NCBI RefSeq assembly: GCF_900156155.1
Contig: NZ_FTMD01000003.1
Location: forward strand, 124,001-188,000
From: Aromatoleum tolulyticum
GTDB taxonomy: Bacteria > Pseudomonadota > Gammaproteobacteria > Burkholderiales > Rhodocyclaceae
Length of the DNA stretch: 64,000 bases
Direction: 5' to 3'
Shown: in pieces, positions 8,555 to 17,022 of the stretch
Position numbering within the stretch: the stretch's first letter is position 1
Layout: each line of letters begins with the position of its first letter
The notes under the pieces: model-generated
Seen by the model: only the letters and a program-made list of their open reading frames with translations
Database searches by the model: none
What the model was told of the DNA's origin: nothing
Translations under genes and position numbers: made by a program

Positions 8555-10007
8555 GCACCACCCGATCGACGACCTCCCCGCCGGCATCCGCCAGTTCCAG
8601 CACCAGCGGCATCTTGCCCAGCGCGTGGGTCGCACAGGACAGGCACGGGTCATAGGCCCGGATCGCCACCTCGATGTGATTGAGCAAGCCCTCGGTCAGC
8701 TTCCGCCCGTCCAGGTAGCGACGTGCGACTTCCCGCACCGCCGTGTTCATCGCCTGGTTGTTGTGCGTCGTCGACACGATCAGGTTGCACATCGTGACGA
8801 GGTCGTCGCCGCCGACCTGGTAATGGTGGATCAGGGTGCCGCGCGGCGCCTCGATGATGCCGACCCCCTCGCTCCCGCGCTCCCCGTCCGCCAGCAGCGC
8901 GCCCTCGAGCAGGTCGCCGTCCCCCAGCAGGTCGCGGATCGTTTCCGCCGCGTGCAGCATCTCGATCATCCGCGCCCAGTGATAGGCCAGCGTCGCCCTG
9001 ACCGGTTCGCCCCGGCCGTGATCGATGAACTCGCGGCGCTCGGCCTCGGCCAGCGGTGTCGGAATGAAATCGCAGTTCTGCACCCGCGCGAGCGGCCCCA
9101 CCTGGTACCACCCCTCGTCCGGCCCCAGCTGCTGCAGGTAAGGGAACTTCATGTAGCTCCAGGGCTTGACCTGCTCCCGGATGAGACTGCGGTAGGACTG
9201 ATCCGGCACCTTGTCGATCAGGATCTTTCCATCTGCATCGCGAAAGCGCAGCGCCCCGTGATACAGGTCCATCGCCCCGTCGGCCCGCACGAGGCTCATC
9301 ACGTTGGCGCGGAGGCGCCCGAACTCGTCGTACAGCGCGGGATCGGCCCGATGCAACCGCTTCACCAGCTCGACCGCCGCACGGCTCCACTCCACCATGT
9401 GATCGATCTCCGCACGCAGCGCGTCACGATCCTCCACCGCGAGATGCCGGTTCATCCCGCCGGGCACCGAACCGGTGCCGTGGATGCGCTTGCCGGCGGT
9501 CGCGCGGATCACCTCCTGGCCGAACTTGCGCAGCAGCACGCCCTGCCGCGCCACCTCCGGGTAAGCCGCGGCGACACCGACGATGTTGCGCTTGCCGACT
9601 TCGGACTCGAAGCCGAACAGCAGGTCCGGCGACGACAGGTGGAAGAAATGCAAGGCGTGCGATTGCAGGATCTGCCCGTAGTGCATCAGGCGGCGCAGTT
9701 TCTCGGCCGAACGCGTGACCGGAATGCCCAGCACCCGGTCCATCGCCTTCGACGCCGCAAGGTGATGGCTGACGGGACAGATGCCGCACAGGCGCTGCAC
9801 CATCACCGGCACCTCCCAGTACGGGCGCCCCTGGATGAACACCTCGAAGCCGCGGAACTCCACGATATGGAGACGCGCCTCGCGAACATGGTCGTCTTCG
9901 TCGAGCAGCAGCGTCACCTTGCCGTGCCCTTCGACGCGCGACACCGGGTCGATCACGACCCGGCGCAATTGCTCCCTGTCGGCAGCGGTTTCAAGCGACG
10001 AATCCAT
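8547..10007 (-). CDS. hoxH: NAD-reducing [NiFe] hydrogenase large subunit HoxH
   Basis: 486-residue catalytic subunit that binds the NiFe(CN)2CO centre and interconverts H2 with protons and electrons. The L1 motif RLCGIC gives Cys74 and Cys77; the C-terminal motif DPCLSCATH gives Cys455 and Cys458. A 25-residue tail after His461 is the expected peptide for HoxW cleavage, so the gene encodes an unprocessed precursor. VIDPVSRVEGHG near residue 20 is typical. The ATG at 10007 is preceded by TGAGGT, and a longer frame upstream overlaps hoxY and is rejected. It lies 8 bases after hoxY. With HoxY it forms the hydrogenase module, in the cytoplasm. Confidence 0.95.
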   Translation of the reverse strand: MDSSLETAADREQLRRVVIDPVSRVEGHGKVTLLLDEDDHVREARLHIVEFRGFEVFIQGRPYWEVPVMVQRLCGICPVSHHLAASKAMDRVLGIPVTRSAEKLRRLMHYGQILQSHALHFFHLSSPDLLFGFESEVGKRNIVGVAAAYPEVARQGVLLRKFGQEVIRATAGKRIHGTGSVPGGMNRHLAVEDRDALRAEIDHMVEWSRAAVELVKRLHRADPALYDEFGRLRANVMSLVRADGAMDLYHGALRFRDADGKILIDKVPDQSYRSLIREQVKPWSYMKFPYLQQLGPDEGWYQVGPLARVQNCDFIPTPLAEAERREFIDHGRGEPVRATLAYHWARMIEMLHAAETIRDLLGDGDLLEGALLADGERGSEGVGIIEAPRGTLIHHYQVGGDDLVTMCNLIVSTTHNNQAMNTAVREVARRYLDGRKLTEGLLNHIEVAIRAYDPCLSCATHALGKMPLVLELADAGGEVVDRVVRE

Positions 10008-10015
10008 GCGAGACC

Positions 10016-10570
10016 TCAATCGAAACGCAACAAGGGATGCGCCAGGCGCGGCGTGCGACCGCCGATCAGGTCGGTCAGGAACTTCCAGATCGCATCGCCC
10101 GACGGCGGACATCCCGGTATGAAGTAATCGACCCGCACCACCTCGTGGATCGGGTGTACCCGGTCGAGCAGCAGCGGCAGTTCAGGGTCGTCCGGAACGC
10201 CCCCCTCCTCGATGCCGTCGCGCTTCACGTACACCTGCTGCAGGCAATCGCCGAGATCGAGATGATTGCGCTGCGCCGGCAGACCGCCATTGATCGCGCA
10301 CGCGCCGACCGCGACCAGCGTCTTGCAGTTGCGGCGGAACTCGCGCAGCACGTGCACGTTCTCGGCATTGCACACCCCCCCCTCGATCAGGCCGATGTCG
10401 CAGGGACCGCAGTGCTTGATGTCGGTCAGCGGCGAGCGGTCGAACTCCACGACCTTCGCCAGCTCGAGCAGGCGCTCGTCCATGTCGAGGAAGGACATGT
10501 GGCAGCCGAAACATCCCGCCAGCGAGGTCGTCGCAACGCGCACGCGGGGCATACCGATGCTGTCGCTCAT
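10016..10570 (-). CDS. hoxY: NAD-reducing hydrogenase small subunit HoxY
   Basis: 184-residue iron-sulfur subunit homologous to the 20 kDa subunit of complex I. It carries the proximal 4Fe-4S cluster next to the NiFe site. Cys20 and Cys23 (GCFGC), the later GPCDIGLIEGGVCN and VGACA segments and PGCPPS provide the cluster cysteines. The short length, without the extra cysteine-rich C-terminal domain of membrane uptake hydrogenases, is what marks it as HoxY. The start overlaps the hoxU stop in ATGA. Cytoplasmic. Confidence 0.94.
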   Translation of the reverse strand: MSDSIGMPRVRVATTSLAGCFGCHMSFLDMDERLLELAKVVEFDRSPLTDIKHCGPCDIGLIEGGVCNAENVHVLREFRRNCKTLVAVGACAINGGLPAQRNHLDLGDCLQQVYVKRDGIEEGGVPDDPELPLLLDRVHPIHEVVRVDYFIPGCPPSGDAIWKFLTDLIGGRTPRLAHPLLRFD

Positions 10571-11271
10571 TCGCCCTTCTCCATCGCAACGGTGCTGATC
10601 GACGCTTCGTCGTACTTGCGCTCGCCGATCGGCAGCGCGAAACCCACCCGCTTGTGCAGGATCACGCCGACCGGGCAGATGTCCGCCGCCCGGTCGCCCA
10701 CCGCGAAGTCCGTATCGGCCAGCCGCCCCGACTCCGCATTCACGACCAGATGCTTGCGGATGCCGCGCCCGGTCAGCGCGAACACGCCCTTGTGATCCAC
10801 ATCACGCGACGCCCGCACGCACAGCTCGCAGAAGATGCAGCGGTTGAAATCCAGCAGCACGTCCGGATGCGACGCGTCCACCGGGCGGTCCGGGTAGAAG
10901 TGCGCAAAGCGCGCGCTGCTCATGTCCAGCTCGTACGCCAGCGCCTGCAGCTGGCAGTTGCCGCTCTTCTCGCACGAAGGGCAGAAATGGTTGCCCTCGA
11001 CGAACAGCATCTGCAGGAGCGCCCGCCGCTCGCCGTTGATCTCCGGCGTGTTGCTTTCCACCTCCATCCCGTCCCGCGCCGGCAACGCGCAAGACGAAAC
11101 GTGGCGCCCGCCGACCTTGACGATGCACAGCTTGCACGAGCCGTGCGGCGGAAAATCCGGGTGCCAGCACAGGTGCGGAATATAGTGACCGGCCGCGCGT
11201 GCGGCCTGGAGTATCGTCTGACCTTCCTCGAACGGCACCGGCTGCCCATCGAACAGGAACTTCCCGCCCAT
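10567..11271 (-). CDS. hoxU: NAD-reducing hydrogenase diaphorase subunit HoxU
   Basis: 234-residue iron-sulfur subunit homologous to the N-terminal part of NuoG. It relays electrons between the HoxF flavin and the HoxY cluster. The N-terminal 2Fe-2S ferredoxin-like domain has HLCWHP, GSCKLCIV and SSCALPA; HFCPSCEKSGNCQLQ supplies the His/Cys cluster; NRCIFCELC and ICPVG supply a further 4Fe-4S cluster. The ATG at 11271 has GGAGGAGG 7 bases upstream, the best ribosome site in the operon, and starts 2 bases after hoxF. The longer open frame to 11604 lies within hoxF and is not coding. Confidence 0.93.
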   Translation of the reverse strand: MGGKFLFDGQPVPFEEGQTILQAARAAGHYIPHLCWHPDFPPHGSCKLCIVKVGGRHVSSCALPARDGMEVESNTPEINGERRALLQMLFVEGNHFCPSCEKSGNCQLQALAYELDMSSARFAHFYPDRPVDASHPDVLLDFNRCIFCELCVRASRDVDHKGVFALTGRGIRKHLVVNAESGRLADTDFAVGDRAADICPVGVILHKRVGFALPIGERKYDEASISTVAMEKGE

Positions 11272-11273
11272 CG

Positions 11274-13067
11274 CTATACCTCCTCCCGCCAATCCAGGTG
11301 CGCGGCCGGATCGTCGCGGCCGGTCATGCGACGCGCCGTTTCCAGCGCCGCATCGAGGTCGAACGCCGGCTTGAAGTCGAGCGACACGAGTCGCCGCTCG
11401 TAGGCCGGCCGGAACTTGATCAGCGTGTCGATCACCGGATTCGGTGCGCTCGACCCGAGCCCGCAATGGCTCGCATTCTTCAACAGCCGGTCCAGCCACT
11501 CGATGTCGGCCAGATCCATCTTCGCCCCCTTCCCGCTCGCGAGCTTGTCCATGTAGCCCTTGAGCAAGGCCGTCCCGACGCGGCACGGCGTACAGAATCC
11601 GCAACTCTCGTGGGCGAAGAAGTGCACGAAATTGCGTGCCATCTCGAATGGATCGCGGCGGCCATCGAACACCATGAAGGCCCCGGCCGTGGGTACGTCC
11701 TCGAACGCGATACGCCGGTGGAACTCGTGGCCCGCGATCGTCACACCTGACGCGCCGCCCACCTGGACGACCTGCGGATCGTGCGCCCCGCAGTCCTCGA
11801 GCACATGCTCGATCGTCACGCCGAAGGGATACTCATACACCCCGGGATACGCGCAGTCCCCCGAGATCGAAAGGAGTTTCGTGCCGGTCGATTGCGGCGT
11901 TCCCGTCGCCGCAAAGGCCGCACCACCCTGCACGGCGATCAGCGTGGTCTTCGCCAGCGTCTCGACGTTGTTCACCACGGTCGGACGCCCAAGATAGCCA
12001 TGCGTGACCGGGAACGGCGGCCTGATTCGCGGCGTTCCGCGCTTGCCTTCGAGCGATTCGAGCAAAGCCGTTTCCTCGCCGCACACGTAGGCGCCGGCGC
12101 CCAGATGGATGTCGATATCAAAGTCGAATCCCCCTTCGCCGAGGATCCGCGCCCCGAGAAGGCCCGCGGCGCGGCGCAGCGCCAGTACCGCCCGCAGATG
12201 CTTCAGCAGATAGCGATACTCGCCCCGCAGGTACAGCAAGCCCTGCCGCGCGCCCGTCGCCCACGCCGCGAGGGTCATCCCCTCGAAGATGCGCTCCGCC
12301 TGGCTCGCGAGCAGCACGCGATCCTTGAACGTGCCCGGCTCGCCTTCGTCCGCGTTGCACACCACCACCTTGTCGGCGCCCGGCGCATCGCGACAGGCCA
12401 TCCATTTCACCGCTGTCGTGAAGCCCGCCCCGCCACGCCCGCGCAAGCCGGAAATGCGCACTTCCTCGAGCCAGCCCTGCCGCCCGCGCGCCATCGCCGC
12501 CTGCAGCGCCGCCCCGGGAACGAAGTCTTCCCCGAGCAACGCCCCGCGCCGGCGGATGTTGTCGTCGACGTGGAGATAGTCAGCGGGCCAATCGGCCAAT
12601 GGCGTGCCGGCGCGTACCAGCGATGCGATGCGCTCGACGCGCGCCTCGTCGAGTCGCGTCACCGCAAGCCCATTGACCAGGATCGCCGGTCCCTGGTCGC
12701 CCATGCCCGTACACGACGTCGTGTCGACGCTCACCGCCCCGTCCGCCGAAACCTCTCCCGGGGCCACCTCCAGCAGGCGGCAAAGGCTCTCCATCAGCCC
12801 GCGGCTACCCAGCATCCGGTCGATGATGTTGTCGGAAAAGAGGATGCGGTAACGGCCGACCGGCTCCATGTGCAGGAAACTGTAGAACCCGGCCACACCT
12901 TCCACGCGAGAGCGCGGCAAGTCGAGCAGGTCTGCAATGCGCGTCAGCGACGCCGGCGGCAAATGGCCGATGCCGTCCTGCGTCTCGATAAGAATCTGCA
13001 GCAATTGCGAGGGTTCCCGCCGATGGTGCTCGACCGCCTGTGCTGCTATCCGCTCGGCATCCTGCAT
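11274..13067 (-). CDS. hoxF: NAD-reducing hydrogenase diaphorase subunit HoxF (NuoE-NuoF fusion)
   Basis: 597-residue flavoprotein that exchanges electrons with NAD(H). The first ~165 residues resemble NuoE and the rest NuoF. The NuoF part has [13 protein letters not shown] for [17 protein letters not shown] for FMN, and SCGFCTPCR plus a later Cys in ASHCGLG for the 4Fe-4S cluster. In the NuoE-like part only one cysteine (TTSCTGMGD) of the usual four-cysteine 2Fe-2S set can be matched. I chose the ATG at 13067 because GGAG lies 7 bases upstream; an in-frame ATG at 13085 adds six residues with a weaker site. First gene of hoxFUYHW. Cytoplasmic. Confidence 0.92.
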   Translation of the reverse strand: MQDAERIAAQAVEHHRREPSQLLQILIETQDGIGHLPPASLTRIADLLDLPRSRVEGVAGFYSFLHMEPVGRYRILFSDNIIDRMLGSRGLMESLCRLLEVAPGEVSADGAVSVDTTSCTGMGDQGPAILVNGLAVTRLDEARVERIASLVRAGTPLADWPADYLHVDDNIRRRGALLGEDFVPGAALQAAMARGRQGWLEEVRISGLRGRGGAGFTTAVKWMACRDAPGADKVVVCNADEGEPGTFKDRVLLASQAERIFEGMTLAAWATGARQGLLYLRGEYRYLLKHLRAVLALRRAAGLLGARILGEGGFDFDIDIHLGAGAYVCGEETALLESLEGKRGTPRIRPPFPVTHGYLGRPTVVNNVETLAKTTLIAVQGGAAFAATGTPQSTGTKLLSISGDCAYPGVYEYPFGVTIEHVLEDCGAHDPQVVQVGGASGVTIAGHEFHRRIAFEDVPTAGAFMVFDGRRDPFEMARNFVHFFAHESCGFCTPCRVGTALLKGYMDKLASGKGAKMDLADIEWLDRLLKNASHCGLGSSAPNPVIDTLIKFRPAYERRLVSLDFKPAFDLDAALETARRMTGRDDPAAHLDWREEV

Positions 13068-13251
13068 GGGCAAACTCCGGAGCATGCTCTATGCAAGAAT
13101 TTTAGCAGCAAGTGATGCTGCAGTGCGTCGTAGGGCAAGACACAAATATTTCCATCCCCTCCTGCAGGACGGTCATCACCCGACGCATCCCGACACGGCC
13201 CCGAAACCCTTTGCGGGCGCGACTTCCAGCTTCGCGAGCCACCCAAAGGCA

Positions 13252-13267
13252 CTACTAGATATAGTGA
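13252..13267 (+). promoter_or_regulatory. Candidate NrdR box upstream of nrdJ
   Basis: The 16 bases CTACTAGATATAGTGA match the NrdR-box pattern ACACTATATATAGTGT at 12 of 16 positions, and the flanks give the inverted arms CACTA/TAGTG. NrdR is the nucleotide-sensing repressor of ribonucleotide reductase genes, and its boxes usually occur as a pair about three helical turns apart. The second box here is not clear; the only nearby palindrome is AAAATATTTT at 13291-13300, a poor match. The site lies 12 bases upstream of the candidate -35 of nrdJ. Confidence 0.5.
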
Positions 13268-13278
13268 TTGCACCGCGC

Positions 13279-13305
13279 TTGACATACCGCAAAATATTTT
13301 AACAT
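13279..13305 (+). promoter_or_regulatory. Candidate sigma-70 promoter of nrdJ
   Basis: A perfect TTGACA (13279-13284) is followed after 15 bases by TAACAT (13300-13305, 4 of 6). The spacing is short, so the -10 may be shifted. It would give a leader of about 100 bases before the nrdJ ATG at 13413. It is the only recognisable promoter in the intergenic region on this strand. Confidence 0.45.
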
Positions 13306-13412
13306 CCTGTTTTTTATGGTTTTTATTTTTTTGCAAAATCAAAGATGGCGAGCTATTCTTCAGCCCGAAACACACACCATCGAACGGACTCACAGACGGA
13401 CTCAAAAAGACC

Positions 13413-16280
13413 ATGAGCACGACGATCAATTCGCAGGCCAAAGGCAAGGCCGACGCCTCGACGCTCGCCCCGCAGGAAATCTCGGGCGAGGTTCTCATCG
13501 AAAAATATGCCAAGGACGACGAGCAGAGCGTCTCCGAAGTCCGCGCGCGCGTGGCGCGGGCCCTCGCTGCCGTCGAGGCCGAAGAAAAGCGCGCCCACTG
13601 GGAAGCGAAGTTCCTCGAAGCCCAGGAAAAAGGCTTCGTCCCCGCAGGCCGCATCAACAGCGCCGCCGGCACCAAGCTGCAGGCAACTCTGATCAACTGC
13701 TTTGTCCAGCCGGTCGGCGATTCCGTCTCGGAAGCCGTCGACGGCCGCCCCGGCATCTACACCGCCCTCGCCCAGGCCGCCGAGACGATGCGCCGCGGCG
13801 GCGGCGTCGGCTACGACTTTTCCAGCATCCGTCCGAAGGGCGCCCTCGTGAAGGGCACCCTCTCCAACGCCTCCGGCCCGGTGTCCTACATGCGCGTCTT
13901 CGACCGCTCGTGCGAGACGGTCGAGTCCGCCGGCGCACGCCGCGGCGCCCAGATGGGCGTGCTGCGCTGCGACCACCCCGACATCGAGGAGTTCATCCAC
14001 GCCAAGGACCACGGCGACCTGACGAACTTCAACATCTCCGTGGGCGTCACCGATGCCTTCATGGAGGCCGTCGACACCGATACCGATGTCGAGCTGGCGC
14101 ACAAGGCAGAACCGATCGACGATCTCAAGGCCGCCGGCGCGTACCAGCGCGATGACGGCCTGTGGGTGTACCGCAAGCTGCGCGCACGCGAGCTGTGGGA
14201 CCAGATCATGCGATCGACCTACGACCACGCCGAGCCGGGCATCCTGTTCCTCGACCGCATGAACCAGGACAACAACCTGTACTACTGCGAAACCATCGAG
14301 GCGACCAACCCCTGCGCCGAACAGCCCCTGCCCCCCTACGGCTGCTGCGACCTCGGCTCGATCAACCTCACGCCCTTCGTCAAGAACCCCTTCACCGACA
14401 AGGCCGACTTCGACTATGCGGCCTTCGGCAAGGTCGTCGACATCGCCATCCGCATGCTCGACAACGTGCTCGACGTCACGCACTGGCCGCTCGAACAGCA
14501 GGAGAACGAGGCACAGTCGAAGCGCCGCGTCGGCCTCGGCTTCACCGGCCTCGGCGACGCCCTGATCATGCTCGGCAAACGCTACGACAGCCCCGAAGCC
14601 CGCACCGTCGCCGCGAAGATCTCCGAATACATGCGCGACCGCGCCTATCTCGCCTCGGTCGAACTGGCCAAGGAACGCGGCGCCTTCCCGCTATTCAACG
14701 CCGATCTCTACCTGTCCGGCGGCAACTTCGCTTCGCGCCTGCCGTCCGAGGTGAAGGACAAGATCCGCAAGCACGGCCTGCGCAACTCGCACCTGCTGTC
14801 GATCGCCCCGACCGGCACGATCTCGCTCGCCTTCGCAGACAACGCATCGAACGGCATCGAACCGCCCTTCTCGTATACCTACACGCGCCGCAAGCGCATG
14901 GCCGACGGCACCTACAAGGAATACGCCGTCGAAGACTACGCATGGCGCCTGTACAAGCACCTCGGCGGCAACGTCGCGAGCCTCCCGTCCTACTTTGTCA
15001 CCGCGCTCGAGATCTCCGCGCAGGCCCACAAGGACATGGTGGCCGCGGTCGCACCCTTCGTCGACACCTCGATCTCCAAGACCGTAAACGTCCCCGAGGA
15101 CTACCCCTACACCGAGTTCGAAGACCTCTACCTCTCCGCCTGGAAGGCCGGCCTCAAGGGGCTCGCGACCTACCGTCCCAACTCCGTCTTGGGCTCCGTG
15201 CTCTCCGTGACCCCGTCGTCCGAGCAGAAGCAGCCGCAGGACGTCGAGCTTTCCGGCCCGAACAAGCGCCTGTCGATCAACACCCTGCCTGCCCCCGTCC
15301 TCTCCAGCCTGCGCTGGCCCGGCCGCCCCGAACTGCCGGACGGCAACATGGCGTGGACCTACATGCTCGGCACCCCGACCGGCGACTTCGCCCTCTTCGT
15401 CGGCCAGGTCGGCAACAACGGCGGCTCCTTCCCGTTCGAAGTGTGGGTCAACGGCGCTGACCAACCGCGCGGCCTCGGTGCCGTTGCCAAGACCTTGTCG
15501 ATGGACATGCGTGCAAACGACCGCGGCTGGCTCAAGCTCAAGCTCGAGACCCTGGCCCGCACGATCGGCGAGAAGTCCTTCGAAATGCCTTTCCCGCCCC
15601 ACGGCGAGAAAACCATGTTCCCGGGCGTGGTCTCGGCTTTCGCCCAGGTGGTGCGCTACCGCTGCGAGAAGCTCGGCGCGCTCGAGGTGAATGACACGCC
15701 GACCCCGGTGCTCGACACCCTCTTCAGCCTGCAGGAGCCCAAGACCGGCACCGACGGCACGCTGTCCTGGACGGTCGATATCTCCAACCCCGCCACCGCC
15801 GAAGACTTCGTCCTCGGCCTGAAGGAGATCACCCTGCCCGACGGCGTCACCCGCCCGTACTCGGTATGGTTGTCCGGCAACTATCCGCGTGCGCTCGACG
15901 GGCTTACCCGCATCCTGTCGCTCGACATGCGCGTCATGGACCCGGCTTGGGTCGGCATGAAGCTGCGCAAGCTGCTCAACTACCCCGAGCCGCTCGGCGA
16001 CTTCATGGCCTTCGTCCCCGGCACCCGTCGTCAGCAGAACTACCCGAGCACCGTGGCCTACATGGCACAACTCATCATCCACCGCTATGCGATGCTCGGC
16101 GTGCTCGACGAGCAAGGCTATCCGGTTCGCGAGATGGGTATTCTCGAGGCTCCGCGCGAAAACAGCGATCCGAAGGTCATGCAGGGCGGGCTCTGCTCCG
16201 AATGCGGCAATCACTCCGTGATCCGCAAGGACGGCTGCGACTTCTGCACCGCATGCGGGGCGGTCGGCACCTGCGGCTGA
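13413..16280 (+). CDS. nrdJ: Adenosylcobalamin-dependent (class II) ribonucleotide reductase
   Basis: 955-residue enzyme that makes deoxyribonucleotides with B12 as radical source, independent of oxygen. The catalytic part spans about residues 30-620: [49 protein letters not shown] with active-site cysteine, and [10 protein letters not shown]. Two related blocks near residues 674-715 and 815-855 (PFEVWVNG...LSMDMR and PYSVWLSG...LSLDMR) resemble a TSCPD-type extension present twice. The C-terminus has a four-cysteine zinc-like motif ([13 protein letters not shown]) followed by a final Cys. A strong terminator follows. It is the only reductase in the window; no class I subunits are adjacent. 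Confidence 0.93.
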   Translation: MSTTINSQAKGKADASTLAPQEISGEVLIEKYAKDDEQSVSEVRARVARALAAVEAEEKRAHWEAKFLEAQEKGFVPAGRINSAAGTKLQATLINCFVQPVGDSVSEAVDGRPGIYTALAQAAETMRRGGGVGYDFSSIRPKGALVKGTLSNASGPVSYMRVFDRSCETVESAGARRGAQMGVLRCDHPDIEEFIHAKDHGDLTNFNISVGVTDAFMEAVDTDTDVELAHKAEPIDDLKAAGAYQRDDGLWVYRKLRARELWDQIMRSTYDHAEPGILFLDRMNQDNNLYYCETIEATNPCAEQPLPPYGCCDLGSINLTPFVKNPFTDKADFDYAAFGKVVDIAIRMLDNVLDVTHWPLEQQENEAQSKRRVGLGFTGLGDALIMLGKRYDSPEARTVAAKISEYMRDRAYLASVELAKERGAFPLFNADLYLSGGNFASRLPSEVKDKIRKHGLRNSHLLSIAPTGTISLAFADNASNGIEPPFSYTYTRRKRMADGTYKEYAVEDYAWRLYKHLGGNVASLPSYFVTALEISAQAHKDMVAAVAPFVDTSISKTVNVPEDYPYTEFEDLYLSAWKAGLKGLATYRPNSVLGSVLSVTPSSEQKQPQDVELSGPNKRLSINTLPAPVLSSLRWPGRPELPDGNMAWTYMLGTPTGDFALFVGQVGNNGGSFPFEVWVNGADQPRGLGAVAKTLSMDMRANDRGWLKLKLETLARTIGEKSFEMPFPPHGEKTMFPGVVSAFAQVVRYRCEKLGALEVNDTPTPVLDTLFSLQEPKTGTDGTLSWTVDISNPATAEDFVLGLKEITLPDGVTRPYSVWLSGNYPRALDGLTRILSLDMRVMDPAWVGMKLRKLLNYPEPLGDFMAFVPGTRRQQNYPSTVAYMAQLIIHRYAMLGVLDEQGYPVREMGILEAPRENSDPKVMQGGLCSECGNHSVIRKDGCDFCTACGAVGTCG

Positions 16281-16290
16281 CCGATACCGG

Positions 16291-16310
16291 GGGCGTCCGT
16301 GCGGACGCCC
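16291..16310 (+). other. 9-bp inverted repeat after nrdJ
   Basis: GGGCGTCCG, a two-base loop and CGGACGCCC form a perfect hairpin ten bases after the nrdJ stop. It has no T-run of its own and sits just before the real terminator, so it may protect the transcript end. Confidence 0.55.
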
Positions 16311-16315
16311 GAACG

Positions 16316-16348
16316 AAAAACGCGAACCGTATGGTTCGCGTTTTTTTT
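16316..16348. terminator. Bidirectional intrinsic terminator (nrdJ / nuo-nudix)
   Basis: CGCGAACC (16321-16328), loop GTAT, GGTTCGCG (16333-16340) and eight T form a textbook intrinsic terminator for nrdJ. Five A precede the stem, so the same hairpin is followed by five T on the other strand and can stop transcripts arriving from the nuo operon. Confidence 0.9.
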
Positions 16349-16437
16349 AGGCTGCCCGGTTGCCCGACCCCGCAGTCTTACTCAAAGTCGGCGCAGCCTC
16401 CTGATTGCGGTGGCCGGCCCGATCGGGCGCGACACGC

Positions 16438-17022
16438 CTACGCAGGAAATTCTGAAATTCCAAGCCCCAGTTCAGGCAAGGCCCGGAACAAGGCCGTGAT
16501 CGTCTTGGCGTCGGTAATCGCGCCTTCCATCACCGCGCGAACCGCCTCATCGACAGAGAACGTCAGGATTTCGAGGAATTCGCCGTCGTCGAGCGCATCG
16601 CCCACATGCATCAGATCACGCGCGAGGAACATCTCGATGCGCTCATCGGAGTAACCGATGCACGGATGCATGACCCCGAGGTACTGCCACGTGCCGGCCT
16701 CATAGCCCGTCTCCTCGCGCAACTCGCGCCGGGCACAGGCAAGCAGATCCTCACCCGCATCGATCTTGCCGGCGGGCAACTCCAGAAAAGCACGGCGCAA
16801 CGGATAACGGAACTGCCGTTCAAACAGAAGGCGACCGTCAGGCAGGACTGCAACGACAACGACCGCACCCGGGTGGGTAATGTACTCCCGGACCGATTCG
16901 CTGCCGTCTGGAAGCGCAACCCGGTCCCGACGGACCTTCAGCAGGACTCCGTCGTAGACCGGGAAGGATTCGAGCTCACTCTCCTCGAGCGGATCCCGCT
17001 CAGAGGGACGCGAGGAGCGCAT
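16438..17022 (-). CDS. Nudix hydrolase, ADP-ribose pyrophosphatase type
   Basis: 194-residue Nudix hydrolase, probably splitting ADP-ribose to AMP and ribose-5-phosphate. The Nudix box [20 protein letters not shown] begins near residue 90 and keeps the catalytic Glu residues and spacing of GX5EX7REUXEEXGU. The N-terminal region with [18 protein letters not shown] and [15 protein letters not shown] fits the ADP-ribose pyrophosphatase subfamily. The ATG at 17022 overlaps the end of nuoN by 23 bases and has no clear ribosome site, so translation may depend on coupling. It is the last gene before the bidirectional terminator. Substrate specificity is inferred. Confidence 0.85.
   Translation of the reverse strand: MRSSRPSERDPLEESELESFPVYDGVLLKVRRDRVALPDGSESVREYITHPGAVVVVAVLPDGRLLFERQFRYPLRRAFLELPAGKIDAGEDLLACARRELREETGYEAGTWQYLGVMHPCIGYSDERIEMFLARDLMHVGDALDDGEFLEILTFSVDEAVRAVMEGAITDAKTITALFRALPELGLGISEFPA

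Larger units (their letters stand above)
13068..13412. other. Divergent intergenic region hoxF / nrdJ
   Basis: 345-base region between two divergent genes, AT-rich in its nrdJ-proximal third (a T-rich run at about 13307-13337), unlike its neighbours. It contains the NrdR-box candidate and the nrdJ promoter candidate listed separately. On the hoxF side a TAAAAT lies about 35 bases upstream of the start without a good -35, and a short inverted repeat (GCAGCA/TGCTGC) lies at 13107-13123. I saw no convincing sigma-54 site for hoxF and no B12-riboswitch core for nrdJ. No gene is visible here. Confidence 0.7.

Noticed and set aside
13068-13251. Sigma-54 promoter for hoxF
   Set aside because: GG and GC pairs with the required 10-base spacing were not found among the TGG motifs in this stretch.
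13283-13300. Second NrdR box (AAAATATTTT palindrome)
   Set aside because: It matches the box poorly and is about 36 bases from the first, not the usual three helical turns.
13068-13412. Possible cobalamin riboswitch before the B12-dependent nrdJ
   Set aside because: No B12-box core or matching helices could be found, and class II reductases use B12 rather than being usual riboswitch targets.
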